Shown here: positions 37,891 through 50,625 of the stretch, one piece after another
Layout of the letters: the number at the start of each line of letters is the position of its first letter
Position numbering within the stretch: position 1 is the stretch's first letter
Notes under the pieces: generated by a model
What the model saw: the letters and a program-made list of their open reading frames with translations, nothing else
What the model was told of the DNA's origin: nothing
Databases searched by the model: none
Program-made: the position numbers and the translations under genes
Assembly (NCBI GenBank): GCA_019155185.1
Contig: CM032801.1
Span: 6,005,351-6,069,350, forward strand
Direction of reading: 5' to 3'
Source of the DNA: Beaufortia kweichowensis
Lineage: Eukaryota; Chordata; Actinopteri; Cypriniformes; Gastromyzontidae
Length of the DNA stretch: 64,000 nucleotides

Positions 37891-40566
37891 ACCAGTAGAT
37901 CACCATCCTCCATTCTAGTGCTCTATTCCATCACTCTTATCTGTACAACACATTACCAAACATACACACGCTAACTGACAGGATGATGAAAGGTAAAACA
38001 CAAACATCCCACAATGGTCTGCTGCCAGGTTTCAAACTCCCATCTGATTAATCATTTTTCAAGACCTAAAGCCTGAAACAAACTTCAAGCAAGTATGTAA
38101 ACACAACCACGTCTAACAACACAAGCTCAGTTTCATGCGTCATTACATTCCGAAATGTATCATAACTTCATAACACAATGCAAGTATGCGTCACATTCTT
38201 AACATTCTCACAGTAAGCATGAGTAAACTGTTTCAGTCGACGGTCAGCTCTGTGAACTTGGTCAGTTGAACTGAGGTGAATCCGACCCCATACATCCACC
38301 AAAAATCCCTCTGACAGAAAAGTCAAATTATGAGAAAAATTTAAATTTGTTACCTAATGCAATTCATCATTTATACATATAAAGTGCATGTGGCCTTAAA
38401 TGGCTTAAGTGTCCAGATACTTTTCTAAAGTCACAGTATCAGAATCAACACAAGCAGTAGGAAGAAGCGAAACTGATCATGTGAGACGCCAGCTTTTCTT
38501 GGCACAACCTCAAAGGGCCTGTTTGGCTCCTGTCTGTAGCTTAATGCTGTCACAGCTCTCTTTTTTCTACCCACATTCACTTTAACAAAACAAACTTTAG
38601 TAGCTTGCATGATGACACAGAACATTATTTATTGACATCAATTTCTTGCTCCGGGTAACTAGGTCGTGCAGTCGCAAGGTATCAGCCAAGTGTCACCTCA
38701 CCGTGGGAAACGATCGGTTAAAAACTGCTCTGCTTTAACACAACCTAGCAATGAGACTATAAAACCCACAGGCACAAACAGACCAGTTTACATGAGTTTC
38801 ATCAGTTGTGAATATTGATATAAAAATAATTTGAAAAATGTATTTTGTATAAGACAAACTGACATGTTTAATGTGATAAATAACTAAAACTAACTAAAAA
38901 TAAAAAGTAAATACCCCAGCAGACCCTCTGGGTTTTGTTAATGAGCTTGCACAGAGCCGGTCTCACTTGGTTTAGCGTACTATGATATGCAGGAGGCTGT
39001 ATTACCCGAAGCCTTACAGGAAAAAACAAAACAAAAGAAACGTTCCCCAATGTAGCCTGCAAAAATGCAACATATAAACAGATAAATCTGGACTCTTTTT
39101 GAGTGACCTCATTCTGGTCAAGGGATTCAGCCAATGACAGCACAAGTATGTAAGGAGCTCTGATGATGTTATTACAAAAAGTGGAATGCTCTCTAATTGG
39201 TCAGGAGATTAATACACACATGTAGCATATGTAAAGGATAATAAAAAGGAATTCATGTGTGGCATCACAAGTAAGGAAATGGACACAGCAGATGATATTG
39301 CGTTTTTGTGTGCACAGCAGTAATTTTAAAAGCTTAGCGGTTTTAAATTTGGAAACCATTTAGTGAAGTTGCCGGTTTCAGATTTGCTTTGCCTTAGTGT
39401 GGCACAAGTGTTGAATCTTGTGGGTATCACATGATCATCATTTCAGAGAGTCAAAGAGTGTGTCACTTCCTCTTTACCCTTACTTACACACACATGCAAA
39501 CACAGAGAGAGTCTTACTCACCTACAGAACATACAGGCTGGCAAGCAACAGACACACTCAAAAAGAGAGAGAGAGAACACAAACATACACAGTTAAACAG
39601 AGAGCATGTGGGAGGTGTGTTAATACAGAGGAAATCCCCTTCACACCATTGGTCTTTTTTACACACCTCACATCTGTGGCACAGACCGCTGCTGATACAT
39701 TAACAGGCTCCAGGTTTCTGTGCAGCAAAAGCGCATCTGAAGTGTCGTCTATGTGTAGGGGGTTTTGGGGGTTTGGGGGCTGCTGAGTTTATTTCATCTG
39801 CATGTCACAACAAGGGTAAAACGACGCTGTAAAACCACTTAACAACACAATTCTTCACAATTTTTACAAAGCAGCACAAGTGTACTGCCAATTGTTTAGA
39901 AAGACATTTGTTGGCATAATTGATGCAAGTGACACATGGTGACATGCTCATAAAAGCACAGGGTTTATTTATGAACCTTTAGGGTCTGAATTAGTATCTG
40001 TGTTAATTGACATTATGGCACAAACTTGCGCTGAACCTAAAAAGGCTTTTAATAAAGAAAGGTTTAGAAAAAACACTGAAGGAAGAAGTACGATTTAAGT
40101 AGTCTCAGATGGCACAGACCGCCCACAGATGGTCTATAGACTGCACAAAAGAGCCATGTGATATCACCAGTTGCAGTCTGACTGAGAGTGAACTGGTCTA
40201 TATGGAAAACCAAGTTTTGTTAACAAGCAACCACATGAATAAACCAGTGTTTGTGCACAACATAAATTTATTTTTTATAAATTCTTATTGCTTTATTTGT
40301 TAATAGTTGCACGTGTTAAGCACTGACTGGATACTAAATATAATATGATGAATCAGTATATCTTTTACTTCTAGAGCGTGTGTGTGTGTTCTGACTGCAG
40401 CAGGTTTGCTGTGTGTACAGATAACAGGAGAGATGATAGTGGATTGTGGAATCTCTCCTTGCTCTGATAAACACACAGCTGGACGATCAACTATTAAACT
40501 ACAAATGAATGAGAGAATGTGTGTTAAGGCGAGGTGAAAGTTTGAAAGTTCAAGTGTTCTAGTCTA

Positions 40567-40597
40567 GAGAGAGAGAGAGAGAGAGAAAAGAGAGAGA

Positions 40598-40659
<62 letters not shown>

Positions 40660-40690
40660 AAGAGCGAGAGAGAGAGAGCGAGAGAGAGAT
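40567..40690 (+). repeat. Imperfect (GA)n microsatellite with duplicated flank
   Basis: About 120 bp of GA with a few GAAA, GGGA and GCGA interruptions. Its right flank (40691-40738) is shared with the GA tract at 46.4 kb. Confidence 0.85.
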
Positions 40691-41652
40691 TCCAATTTAG
40701 GGCCTCACAGGAAGTTGAAGTGGAATGATGGTAAGAGGAATTTACTGAATTGCAGTTCACTAGTCCAACAAACCAACAAAACCAACAAAACCTGGCCTAT
40801 TTATTCAGTGAAATGATGCTATCGGTATTATTTATAGCACAATTAAAAACTGCAGTTGATGAAAAATGTGTTGTACAACAAAAGCTTTCCAAGACATTAG
40901 TGTTGATTATAAACAAAATAGAAAACGTTTTAAACTTTTATTTAAAATAGTTCAGAAGTGTAAAAGTAGTTCAGATAATTCTAAAACTATCCAAAGCTTT
41001 AGTGTAGTGACTTCAAAAGCTTTAGAAATGTACAACACATTTTTTAACTTTGTAAATAACTACATTTTAAATGGTCCCTTTAAGGCAAAATCTGATGTGT
41101 TTATTTGGCCTGTTTTCAAAAATGCATGTTGTTTTACAATCCACACTTCAGTTTAATGGTGTAAATATTAATTCAATAGAATGTCACATTAACCTGTGAC
41201 ATAAGCTTAAGTTTACCTCTGTATAAACAAAGAATAATTTTAAGTATATGAACTGGGACACTTAACCATTCTCATAATGATCTCAGTCTCTCTCAATAAT
41301 TGGCCACAGCAGCCAGTATCTAAACCTTTTTAAATGAGTGTAAATCTTTATAGACCCAGTAAAAGCTGACTGTAAAGCTAAAATGACATTGGTTTCACTG
41401 CTACTGGCCTTACATGAAGCTCCATGCTGACCGCAGCCCACAGCATTATGATGAGGCAGCATTCCAGCGAGACTCACCCCGGCAACTCCAATCTGCAGCG
41501 CCTGTTTTTATGAGGTCTTGTAAAGCTCCTGACTTCCTGTTTTCAAGCTCTAGGCAGGATCAGAGAGCTATAGATGTTTCATACAATGTAAAGTTTGTAA
41601 ACGTTGTGAAACGTTATAAACATTACAAATTGTGAGTGGTTTTGTGGACCTA

Positions 41653-41791
41653 CAATGGAAGTCAATGGGGGTCAATGTAGTTTAGTTCTTCAAAACATCT
41701 TCTTTTGTGTTCTGCAGAAGAAAGAAAGTCATACAAGTTTAAAATGAGATGATGGTAAATAAATAATGAATGAATGAATTTTAGAATTATT
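41653..41791. mobile_element. Palindromic cyprinid MITE, right half
   Basis: It carries AATGGAAGTCAATGGGGGTC, TTCAAAACATCTTC, TTTTGTGTTCTGCAGAAG and AAAGTCATACAAG, then a GATGGTAAATAAATAATGAA end. Only one arm of the palindrome is present. Confidence 0.6.
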
Positions 41792-44700
41792 TGCCTAAAT
41801 AATATTAATCACAATAATTAAATAAATAATACTATTGTGAAACTCTACTGTTTGGTTAAAATGCATTGCTTTGATTGGCTCTTTGGTTTATCCAATAAAA
41901 AAAGCAAATTTTTCCTTAATATTCCCATCATCCAAACTGGTAAGGCCTGGCCCAAACTTCTGCCATTTACTGAGCCAACGTTAACACAGTGTACATTACG
42001 ACGGAAAACATCACCTTTAACGCACACAAATACACAAATCACAACCCCTGGATTCAAAACACTAATTTACAGCGACAGCTCTAGAATAAAACTGTCATAT
42101 ACATGCAAGATTATTGTGATCTTTATCTTCTCCAGATGCTTAGGAATCCTAAAAGCACGTTTATTTTTCTTTGGAGTTCTGTGAAGCTATAACTCATTTT
42201 ATCTGCTTACATGGCTGACTGCAAAGAGAACGTTACCAGATCCCAAAGTCAACACAGTCCAGATCCTGCACAACCACCAAAGAGAACATTTAATTTTCTC
42301 TCAGGCCAACGTTTGCTTTTGTATGTGTGCACATGAATAGCATTGTGTAGTGTGTGTGCGTATTAGAACTGGATGAATTAATTAAAAATGGGCCACTAAA
42401 ATAATATCCATTGTTCATTTTTTTATCTTTTGCTAGTATATTGTGAATTTATAATATATTTCTCAGTTCCAGAGAAATTTGTAAGACTGTGTGTATGCGA
42501 GTGTGTGTGTGCTGTAGGGCATCAGACACTCCAGTAATCCTGTGTAAATTCCCACAATCTCTTTCAGCTGTGTCCTGCCAAGAGTCTCTTCTTCCAGCAG
42601 AGCTCTGACCCCTCATTCCCACACCCAGCTACTCAAGCTAAATCTCCCTCTTTTTCCCGCTCTCATTCCACCCCATTTCTCGCCCTTGTTCATTCCCACA
42701 CCCCCTTCTAAAGAGCTCATTCTCTCTCTAAACCCCCTACCGAACTACACAGTCTCTTTGCTTATTTTCTTCTCCCTTTCCCACCATTAATTCATTTCCA
42801 CAACCTCTGCCCGTCTCCATACTGCTCTTGTAGTGTCCATATTGCTCTTTCACCCTGCTGAAAAGATCAGCTTGTACCACAATGATTTCTTGTTATATAG
42901 GCAGACTTTAGATTTTTGACTGTGGACAAAAAGTCTGTTCCAGCCTGCAGCTAATTTTGGTCAAGAACAGACCATTTATACTCCTAAAACTAAAGATTCC
43001 CAAAAGGTTTTTTGTTGGATTGTATGGTTCACAGCAGATTATACATTTTGGTTCTTTGACTTTTATTTCTTTATTGTGAACACAATGCAGATTTTAATAT
43101 TTACATACTGCCAGCCATCCAGATTGGAACCAGCACTGGTCTTACTGGTGATGCTGGTTGACAAAGAAAATATCTTAGAATGCAGAATAAATATCCCAAC
43201 TACTATTTAGGAAGAGGCTTTGTCTTAAAATACTGCCAACGTAGGCAGCTCACTAGGTTTTGGAAGCGGGCCACTGTGTTGACTAAGCTATGTCTTTAGT
43301 TCAACACATTAACCAAATGAAAACTGTAAGCCAAACCACAAACTGGGTTTATTCCACCATTTGGCAGCAGTTACGAGTGTGTGTGTGTATGTCATCATCT
43401 GGTTTGTCTGAAGTATTGTGTATTACCCAGTTAACCCTTTTAAATGAAGCCAACAAGCATTTTTAAGCTTTCTTCTGTTTGAAAAACACACACACACAAA
43501 CATTCAAAATGTAGCCAAATGTATTGAAGTTTCTCACATTTTTTATGGCAGTTGGCATGGTTATCGTTTCTTCTTCCATTGTAGTGCTACAACAACTAGG
43601 ATTAAATTGTACAGTACCACAGTTGGTGACAAAATAATGCTATAGGAAAGTTTTATTAACTTTGAATAACTTCAAGTCACAAAAGTTGCGAATGAGTTAC
43701 AACTGAGTTGGCGACTAACTGTTCAGAGATTCTGGTTTGTAACCTTGTTTACCGTGTTGAAGAGGAATTGCAACTGTAACTGTTCCTCAACTTGCTTAGC
43801 ATTTAGTAAAATGGGAAACAAAACTGTTATTTAACATATGATTAATGCTTTGATGATGCAAATAAAAACAAGAATTTCTTTAGTTCAAAACCAGCAATGA
43901 ACTGCAGGGCTCAAACAGTCCCATCAGAATTTTAATATTGTTGCATTGCTTGCTTTTATGTATAATTTACTTAAATTTGAATACCAGTTTTGTTTTTCAG
44001 GTTACTAAGAGAACTGAAGTTGTAGATTCAGGAAAACAGATGTCTGTGGTTTTGACAGGGTAGGCTACATAAAACAATGTCATGCAGTTGCAGATGTATG
44101 TTCCTCTTAACTTTATTAATTTAGATTAACAATGGTGAGTACAATGTCAATATACATGCATATAAGAATATAAATAACAACATGTTTTTTATAATCTTAC
44201 AGCTGTATTTCCAGCTGCTTAGCATCAGTTGCTAAAGCACTGACAGCAAGTGTATTTCATTAGACTTTTGACACTTCAATGTGTTTTCAAAGTTGGCCGC
44301 TGGGTGTGAAAATAGTACTGACCTTTGACAGCTTCACTTCTGTAAACATAGCCATCACAAACAGACAAAAACACATTTGTTATTTTACATTGTGGGGACT
44401 TTCAATAGACATAATGACTTTTATACTGACTTGATACTTTTTATTTTCCTCTCACCCTACCCCTAAACCTAACCCTTGCACAAACCTTTCTGCATTTTTA
44501 CAATTTCAAATAAACATTGTTTAGTATGATTAATAACCTGTGGGGACTGTTGGTGGATTCATCAGTATACGACACAGGGATTTCTTCTGAGATATAACAT
44601 GGATTCGGGTCTATGAGATGCAATGGCTTGATAAGCAATAACGTCATCATTACAAACAGTACAATACCTCCAGCGGACCACATGAGGAAGTTTTACTTTA

Positions 44701-45654
44701 CATGGCAAGGTCTAGTGGAAGTCTGAGCACTATTTAAAGGTCGAAACAAAAGTCTTCAGGAAGTTCTGAAAAGTGTTCACTTATTTCCTCTCGGCTGTAA
44801 AAGCACAAGAGCCGAATAAATCTGTGCTTTAAAATTTAGGCCGCACGAGTTTTATCCTTTGGTTGTTTCAATTAAGACTGGAGGATACTGGAAATGACAT
44901 TTACAAATGTGTCTAATAAAATCACTAACTAAGTCACCAGGTTTTATTTGACAAAAAACAGCATTTTGGGTAACTATTATTTTAACTACAACTTCCCCGA
45001 AAACAAGCATATGTTTTATGTACCAAAGTCAGAGATACAGTAGGCAATACTGTACATTGTGCAACCACAGCAGATGTTTTCTTATCGCAAGCATGAAAAT
45101 GTCATATTCTTATCTGGGGGAAAGCAAGAAGCCACCACAAAAACCCCCGTGATCGAACGATTCATTCCTCTTCAAATGATTCATTTCAAAATATTTCAAC
45201 CCTGTTCACCCACACTTACGGAATGTGTGATTCACCCGGTGAAAATATGCCACTATACACTCCTGACCCCATTTGGCAGCTTCTAGAAGTCTCTAAAATG
45301 ACATACAACACCACAAACATATTTACAGGCCGCATGAAATGTGACAACAACACATTCTTAACAGTCTGTCTCTCTGACTGGTATTTGTTTAGAAAAGTTT
45401 TGAGTGTATGATTCACAGATAACAACACAGATCTCATTCAGAACTAAACACAGTGGCATGTGTTTCCCTCGTGGTGAAATCCATAATGGTTTGGGGAGCA
45501 GTAAATCAATGTATGACAACAATTTAGTTTTGTTGTTCCAATGTGAATTTATGCTCGATTTGATGTTTAGATGGTTTTGGGGTCAAAGACATCTGGAAAT
45601 GCACCCTTAACTTACAATAACAACTAATACTATAATAACTAGCCTGTGAACATT

Positions 45655-45825
45655 AAAGAAATAGCTAACTTAAAAAATAAATTTCTTTTTATCATTACTC
45701 ATCCTCAAGTCATTGTAAGCCTGTATGAACACAAAAAATATATTTTGAAACAACATTGGTTGACTTCCATTGTATGGACACAAAACCACTGAGACTTTAA
45801 ATGACATGAGGATGAATAAATGTAT
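45655..45825. mobile_element. Palindromic cyprinid MITE, internally deleted copy
   Basis: The left arm has ATTACTCATCCTCAAGTCAT, CCTGTATGAACACAAAAAA and TATTTTGAAACAACATTGG. The centre has TTGACTTCCATTGTATGGAC, and the right end has AAATGACATGAGGATGAAT. Confidence 0.6.
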
Positions 45826-46347
45826 GCACTTCATTTCAAAAGTAATAACTACATGGAACAATATTCAATCTCTATTTGCAGAATGCGCTATAAGTGATGC
45901 CAATTTGCATTGGGACAGTTTTAATCTTAAGGGAGCACTGAATCATCATCTCGATACAGAAACCCAAAGGAAGAAAAAACAATTTCCTTTGCCAATCAGA
46001 TGCTTTACTGCTCCTCCACCGACGCAGGAATGAAGCGACTACAGAGCAGATCTGAGCCAAGCTCTTTTAGAGCGGCTTCACCTCCCATGGGATACAGCCA
46101 GATGGGAACATATAGTTAGTGCAAACACACACAAACACACGCACACATACACAGCTGTAACTGTATAGCTCCAGCACGTCCAGCATGACTGAGTGGAGTA
46201 TTAGAAACAGCTGGAGACGTCGAGCCTGAGAAAGATTGAGGACGAGAGAATTTGAGAGGGTATGGAGGAATGTTCTCACAATGGGTGGTACATGTGTGTC
46301 TGAGAATGATCTACAGGTGAGTAGTGTGTGTGCAACATGTTGTGGTT

Positions 46348-46348
<1 letters not shown>

Positions 46349-46434
<86 letters not shown>
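46349..46434 (+). repeat. (GA)n microsatellite with duplicated flank
   Basis: An almost pure GA tract of about 86 bp. It is followed at 46435-46477 by TCCAATTTAGGGCCTCACAG and further bases that match 40691-40738, apart from one substitution and a 5-bp gap. Confidence 0.85.
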
Positions 46435-46436
<2 letters not shown>

Positions 46437-46958
46437 CCAATTTAGGGCCTCACAGAAAGTGGAATGATGGTAAGAGACAGTATGGGGGGACTTTTTTTTG
46501 ATTAATTAACGATGGTCTCTATATCTGAATGATACTGAAAATCAAAGTTTACAGTCAGATTTTGTTGAGTTTTTGTAATGTGTTGGTGATGTAGTGATTG
46601 AAGAAAGTATCTTTACATCTTCTGAAGACTAAAGAGCTCTTATATCTTACAATGCTTTTGAATGCAAATGTGGGTGTCAACAGAAAGCTTTGTGAAGTAT
46701 GGCTGATGTTTTTGGTATCGGCTCAGTTTTTTTTTTACACACAACTGTATGTGTCGACTGGTGCAAAAAAATCTGCTCTGTTACATTCAAATGCCAAAGG
46801 TGTGTCTGTACAGCAGTGTGGTCACATTTCATACGTACCGGGGTCTGAGACCACTTGTGAAAACAGTACTTTTTTGTAGTATTTTGTAACCTAATACACT
46901 TGTTTTCCTAATAAATTATGTAGGTATAAAAACTTGAGTGAAAATTGAATTCTTTTAC

Positions 46959-47112
46959 CTCAGAGTGTTGTGATTGGCTGCTGTCTCTCATTTTCAGATA
47001 CATCTTTATTCCATCCAATCCCATAATCCTCTGCGTGGACATGCTGCTCAGGCTCTCTCTGCTCATCTGGTAATGAACATACGAGTCATTTGGCATCATT
47101 AAATCATCCAGA
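46959..47112 (-). CDS. Possible internal exon of an unidentified gene
   Basis: An open frame on the minus strand is bounded by a CAG acceptor (47113-47114) and a GAG|GTAAAAG donor. It encodes 51 residues with a polar, serine- and methionine-rich composition (LDDLMMPNDSYVHYQ, then SRESLSSMSTQR) unlike chance AT-rich frames. The acceptor's pyrimidine tract is weak. I recognise no family and found no convincing partner exon. It may be chance. Confidence 0.18.
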
Positions 47113-47465
47113 CTGCTCAAGTTTACACACACAAAACAGCTTTTTGCTGATACAGCAACATTGTGAGTACAGTATTCTGTACTCCTGTCATTTATCTGAC
47201 TGACAGGGTCTAATAACTGCTGCCTAAATGTAATGAATGAAGGAATAAATGAATGTTTAATGTTTAATTTATGTTAAAATACTTTATTCTCTCTCAGGTG
47301 AAAGTTTAGACCTTGGATTCAATTCCACAGACTTACTTCAGATTTTATGATCCCCTTTTGAGTTTTATAAAAGAACTGTTGAAAACAGTCCTGTACGAGA
47401 CATACTGCATCCTAACATGCAGAACATAATGCAAAGAACAGATTGGACAGAATACCAATGTCTAC

Positions 47466-47495
47466 TGAGAGAGAGAGAGAGAGGGGGAGAGAGCG
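47466..47495 (+). repeat. Short GA-rich tract
   Basis: GAGAGAGAGAGAGAG is interrupted by GGGGGA and GCGAG. It is a short purine-rich simple repeat. Confidence 0.6.
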
Positions 47496-47773
47496 AGGTT
47501 ATGGAAAACAGGAAATAGCTGTTCCTGTAAAGGAGGGATGAATGAAAGACAGACAGGAGGAAGGAGAGCAGGAGTGCACGTTCACCAGATGTTCATCAGA
47601 CCGTATGCATTTTTAAAGCAGAGTTACTGTATGTTTGATGCTGTACAGACACCTTACGTCCAGCAAGCGTGCCAACATGCTAAACATGCAATGTGCTCTC
47701 GTAAGTATTCACAGGTATGCGTGAAAGTGGTTGTTTCACACATACAATATCATACAAACACCTCCTAAAAGCC

Positions 47774-47884
47774 AAACACAAAAGAAGATATTTTGAGAAA
47801 TGTCTCTGTGGTTACCAGCGTTCTTAAAAATATATTTTGTGTTCTGCAGAAGAAAGAAACACAAACAAGTAAATAAATGATACA
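47774..47884. mobile_element. Palindromic cyprinid MITE, central hairpin remnant
   Basis: AACACAAAAGAAGATATTTT is followed 40-60 bp later by its approximate inverted complement, AAAATATATTTTGTGTTCTG then CAGAAGAAAG. GTGGTTACCAGCGTTCTT lies at the turn. Both ends are missing. Confidence 0.55.
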
Positions 47885-49566
47885 ATCATAATTCTAGTGT
47901 AACTGTGTCACTTAAAATGTACATGTTCACGTCTAAACATGAACATGGACATACATCTTCAATTCAAGATGTGTGTGTCAAGGGTTAAAATGAATTCCAG
48001 CAGTCTTTCCAGGGTTTGTGTGTGTGTGTTAAGGATCCATCTTTTTGACTGTTTTCTAATGAAAAGAGGGCGTACGGTGCATGTAATCCATCTACAATCA
48101 CTCCAGCGCTGTCCAGCGTGTTTATGCGAGTGTGGCCCAACTGTACAGGGTGTGGAAAGACTCACAGACCTGCTTCTTATTAACCCACCACCTCAAAACT
48201 GGCTCCAAACAGGGTGTGTAAGTCAACATTTGGGAGTGGGATCCAAAACATTTGGAATGAGTTATTAAAGTTAAAGCGCGAGGGGGAAGTGAAATAAGAA
48301 TGGAATGAACACTCCGATCCAACAGGTTCTCAGAGGAAATCCAAAACCTACACAGCCAAGAAACGGCACTAAATTATAGCACATCCATACAGACGTAGCG
48401 TGATCATCAAATTATACGCCTGGACAAATACAACTGACTTTGATTTTAAAACAGGTTTATGAAGTGTAACGCACATTTACACATTTAAGCAAATGAGAAA
48501 AGGTTTTCTTTACTTTTGACCCATGGAAGACCCTTGTACGTTTAGCCCTTTGAGACAGAGACGGGGGTTTAAGCCGGACCAGAAACTTTTCCATCTGTGC
48601 TTGGCTTTCATTTTGAAAGAGTTTGCAGAATTTGCTTGGATTCGATTTCGCTCTGGATCAGTGACTTCATTTGAAGACAAAAGAATCCTGAAACTAGGAG
48701 ACATAATTTCACACATGAGACTCTGGAAAATTACCACACGATCCACCAGCGTACATTAAAAACATTCTGTCCAGGAGAAAAACTAAGTGCCTCTCTCTGG
48801 TGTCAAAACCGCTGAGGTGACAAGACTTTAACGTTCCATTGAACCACACATGGCTATAGTTACTGTCAACAGTTCAGCTACATTTGAGATTATGTTGCTT
48901 GGTGAAGCGTACAGTGATAGAAAAGTGTAATGAACTTCCCTTTAGGTGCCATTAATTTCCAATGGCATTCATAATAAAAATGTAAGGCACCTACTTGAAA
49001 TGCAACTGGTGTGGAACAGTTTCAGGATCATGCTTACGTTTTTTCTGTATATAACGCAACACTAATAGCTTTAGAGTGAACATGACAGATATAAATATTT
49101 ATTTCATCCTATTCAGTGTATCAGATTAGCAGACTGAATAATATCCCCTAAACAAATCAAATACTTCTCGCTAAATGACTCTGGGTCTTGTAATTCCATG
49201 GGAAATTCTGTCCTATACCACAAACTCCAAACGTGTCCAATATCATATTTAACCATAATCATCAAATTATTCTACAAACATCAAAAACACACTATAACTA
49301 CTAGAGAAACCCGAGCAAATGTAACCCTGACTACACAAGTGGAAAAAGAGAAAGAGAGAGAGGGAAAGCTAGTGTGTGTGTGTGTCTGCAGCATTTAATA
49401 AACGGCCCCCAAGACTCACTGTGTGCAGATGTGTCACAGATGCCTGTGTGTGTGCGTGTTACGCAGCTGGTGGACCGATACAAACTCAAGGAGGCAAACC
49501 CATCATGATGAATAGTTAGACTAGTTTAAAGGTCACAAGTTAGGTCTGTTGGTATGTAAGTTAGTA

Positions 49567-49600
49567 ATGTTTGTGTGTGTGTGTGTGTGTATGTATGTCC
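49567..49600 (+). repeat. (TG)n microsatellite
   Basis: TG repeat followed by TATG units, about 30 bp, in non-coding DNA. Confidence 0.75.
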
Positions 49601-49732
49601 TTAAGTAAAATAACACTAGATGTAGGATTTTTACTTGGTGTCCCTATAATATTCTGATTCATTGATGTTTTCAGTTCCATCGTCATTTCTTTGAGTTGAA
49701 CGGAAAGTAGCTAAAAGTTCCCTGCAGAATAC

Positions 49733-49900
49733 AGTCACCGTTCCAGAGGTTCCTAAGGTTATTTCACTATTTTTTTTATATTTCATGGTTGAATTCTAAT
49801 CTAATCATGACAAACTATATATTGATTAAAAGGTCAAGACTCAAGAAAAAATATTTGACAAATTCATAACAATAAACAACAAAAAAATTTAATAAGAAGT
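49733..49900. mobile_element. Partial copy of the 5305-5589 element
   Basis: It shares the block GTCACCGTTCCA, then TTGAATTCTAATCTAATCAT, GACAAACTATAT and AAGACTCAAGAA, in the same order and spacing as 5320-5430. The terminal TTTAACCTGT is not seen, so this is a fragment. Confidence 0.5.
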
Positions 49901-50514
49901 GTTAATGATAAAATAAAAAAGATTTGTAGTTCAGATGTAGTTTAGAAAAACTGTCAAGACTTTTAAAGACAAAAGAAGATTTTAAAGTAGTCCTCTGTGT
50001 CATAAATCAGCAAAATAAAGTTTAAATCTAATAATGCCACACAAAACAGAATTGTGTGAGGGACTAGAAGTGTAGTGTAGTAAATGCCATTATCTTACAA
50101 AAATCCCATGTGTCTGTCTGCGGTCTTCAATAATAGAGCTTCCTCTAGTTTTGTCTCTGTGTGTCCGTCTATTTGGTAGCAGCCCATGTCTCATTAATAT
50201 CCACAGGTCTGAGATCAGTAAATCAACAGTTTCACTATCTTTTAGAATACAGACTGATAGATTAGACTACTGTTCAGCGGGGTAAATGCCATCACACTCA
50301 CTGGCCATTAAACCCTGTCAACACCCTATCACAGGCCCCTTTGCTCTCTATGGCCTGATGTTATGTTCTTATTGTGGTAGTGTTTGCCTTCTCTTGTGGA
50401 TGTTATTTCATTCAAACACTCCATCTTGGACCAACAGCAGGTGACATCAGTGGTCCTGAGTGACAGCATGTATACCGTATTTGCATTTGAGACTGTTAAG
50501 GCCTTACATTAGAG

Positions 50515-50625
50515 CATTTACATACTAATAAATAAATGTATACCTAAAGCCCTAAAAGTCACTTTGAATAAAAGCATCCGTCACATGCATAAATGAATGT
50601 AATGTATAAATGTAGTGCGAGAATA
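50515..50625 (+). mobile_element. 3' tail of a tRNA-derived SINE
   Basis: AAAGTCACTTTGAATAAAAG, CATCCGTCACATGCATAAAT and GTATAAATGTAG form a mutated version of the same tail as at 32668. Confidence 0.5.

Noticed and set aside
39418..39786. 122-aa plus-strand ORF
   Set aside because: It runs through CA/GA-rich simple sequence and overlaps another frame; the composition is low-complexity.
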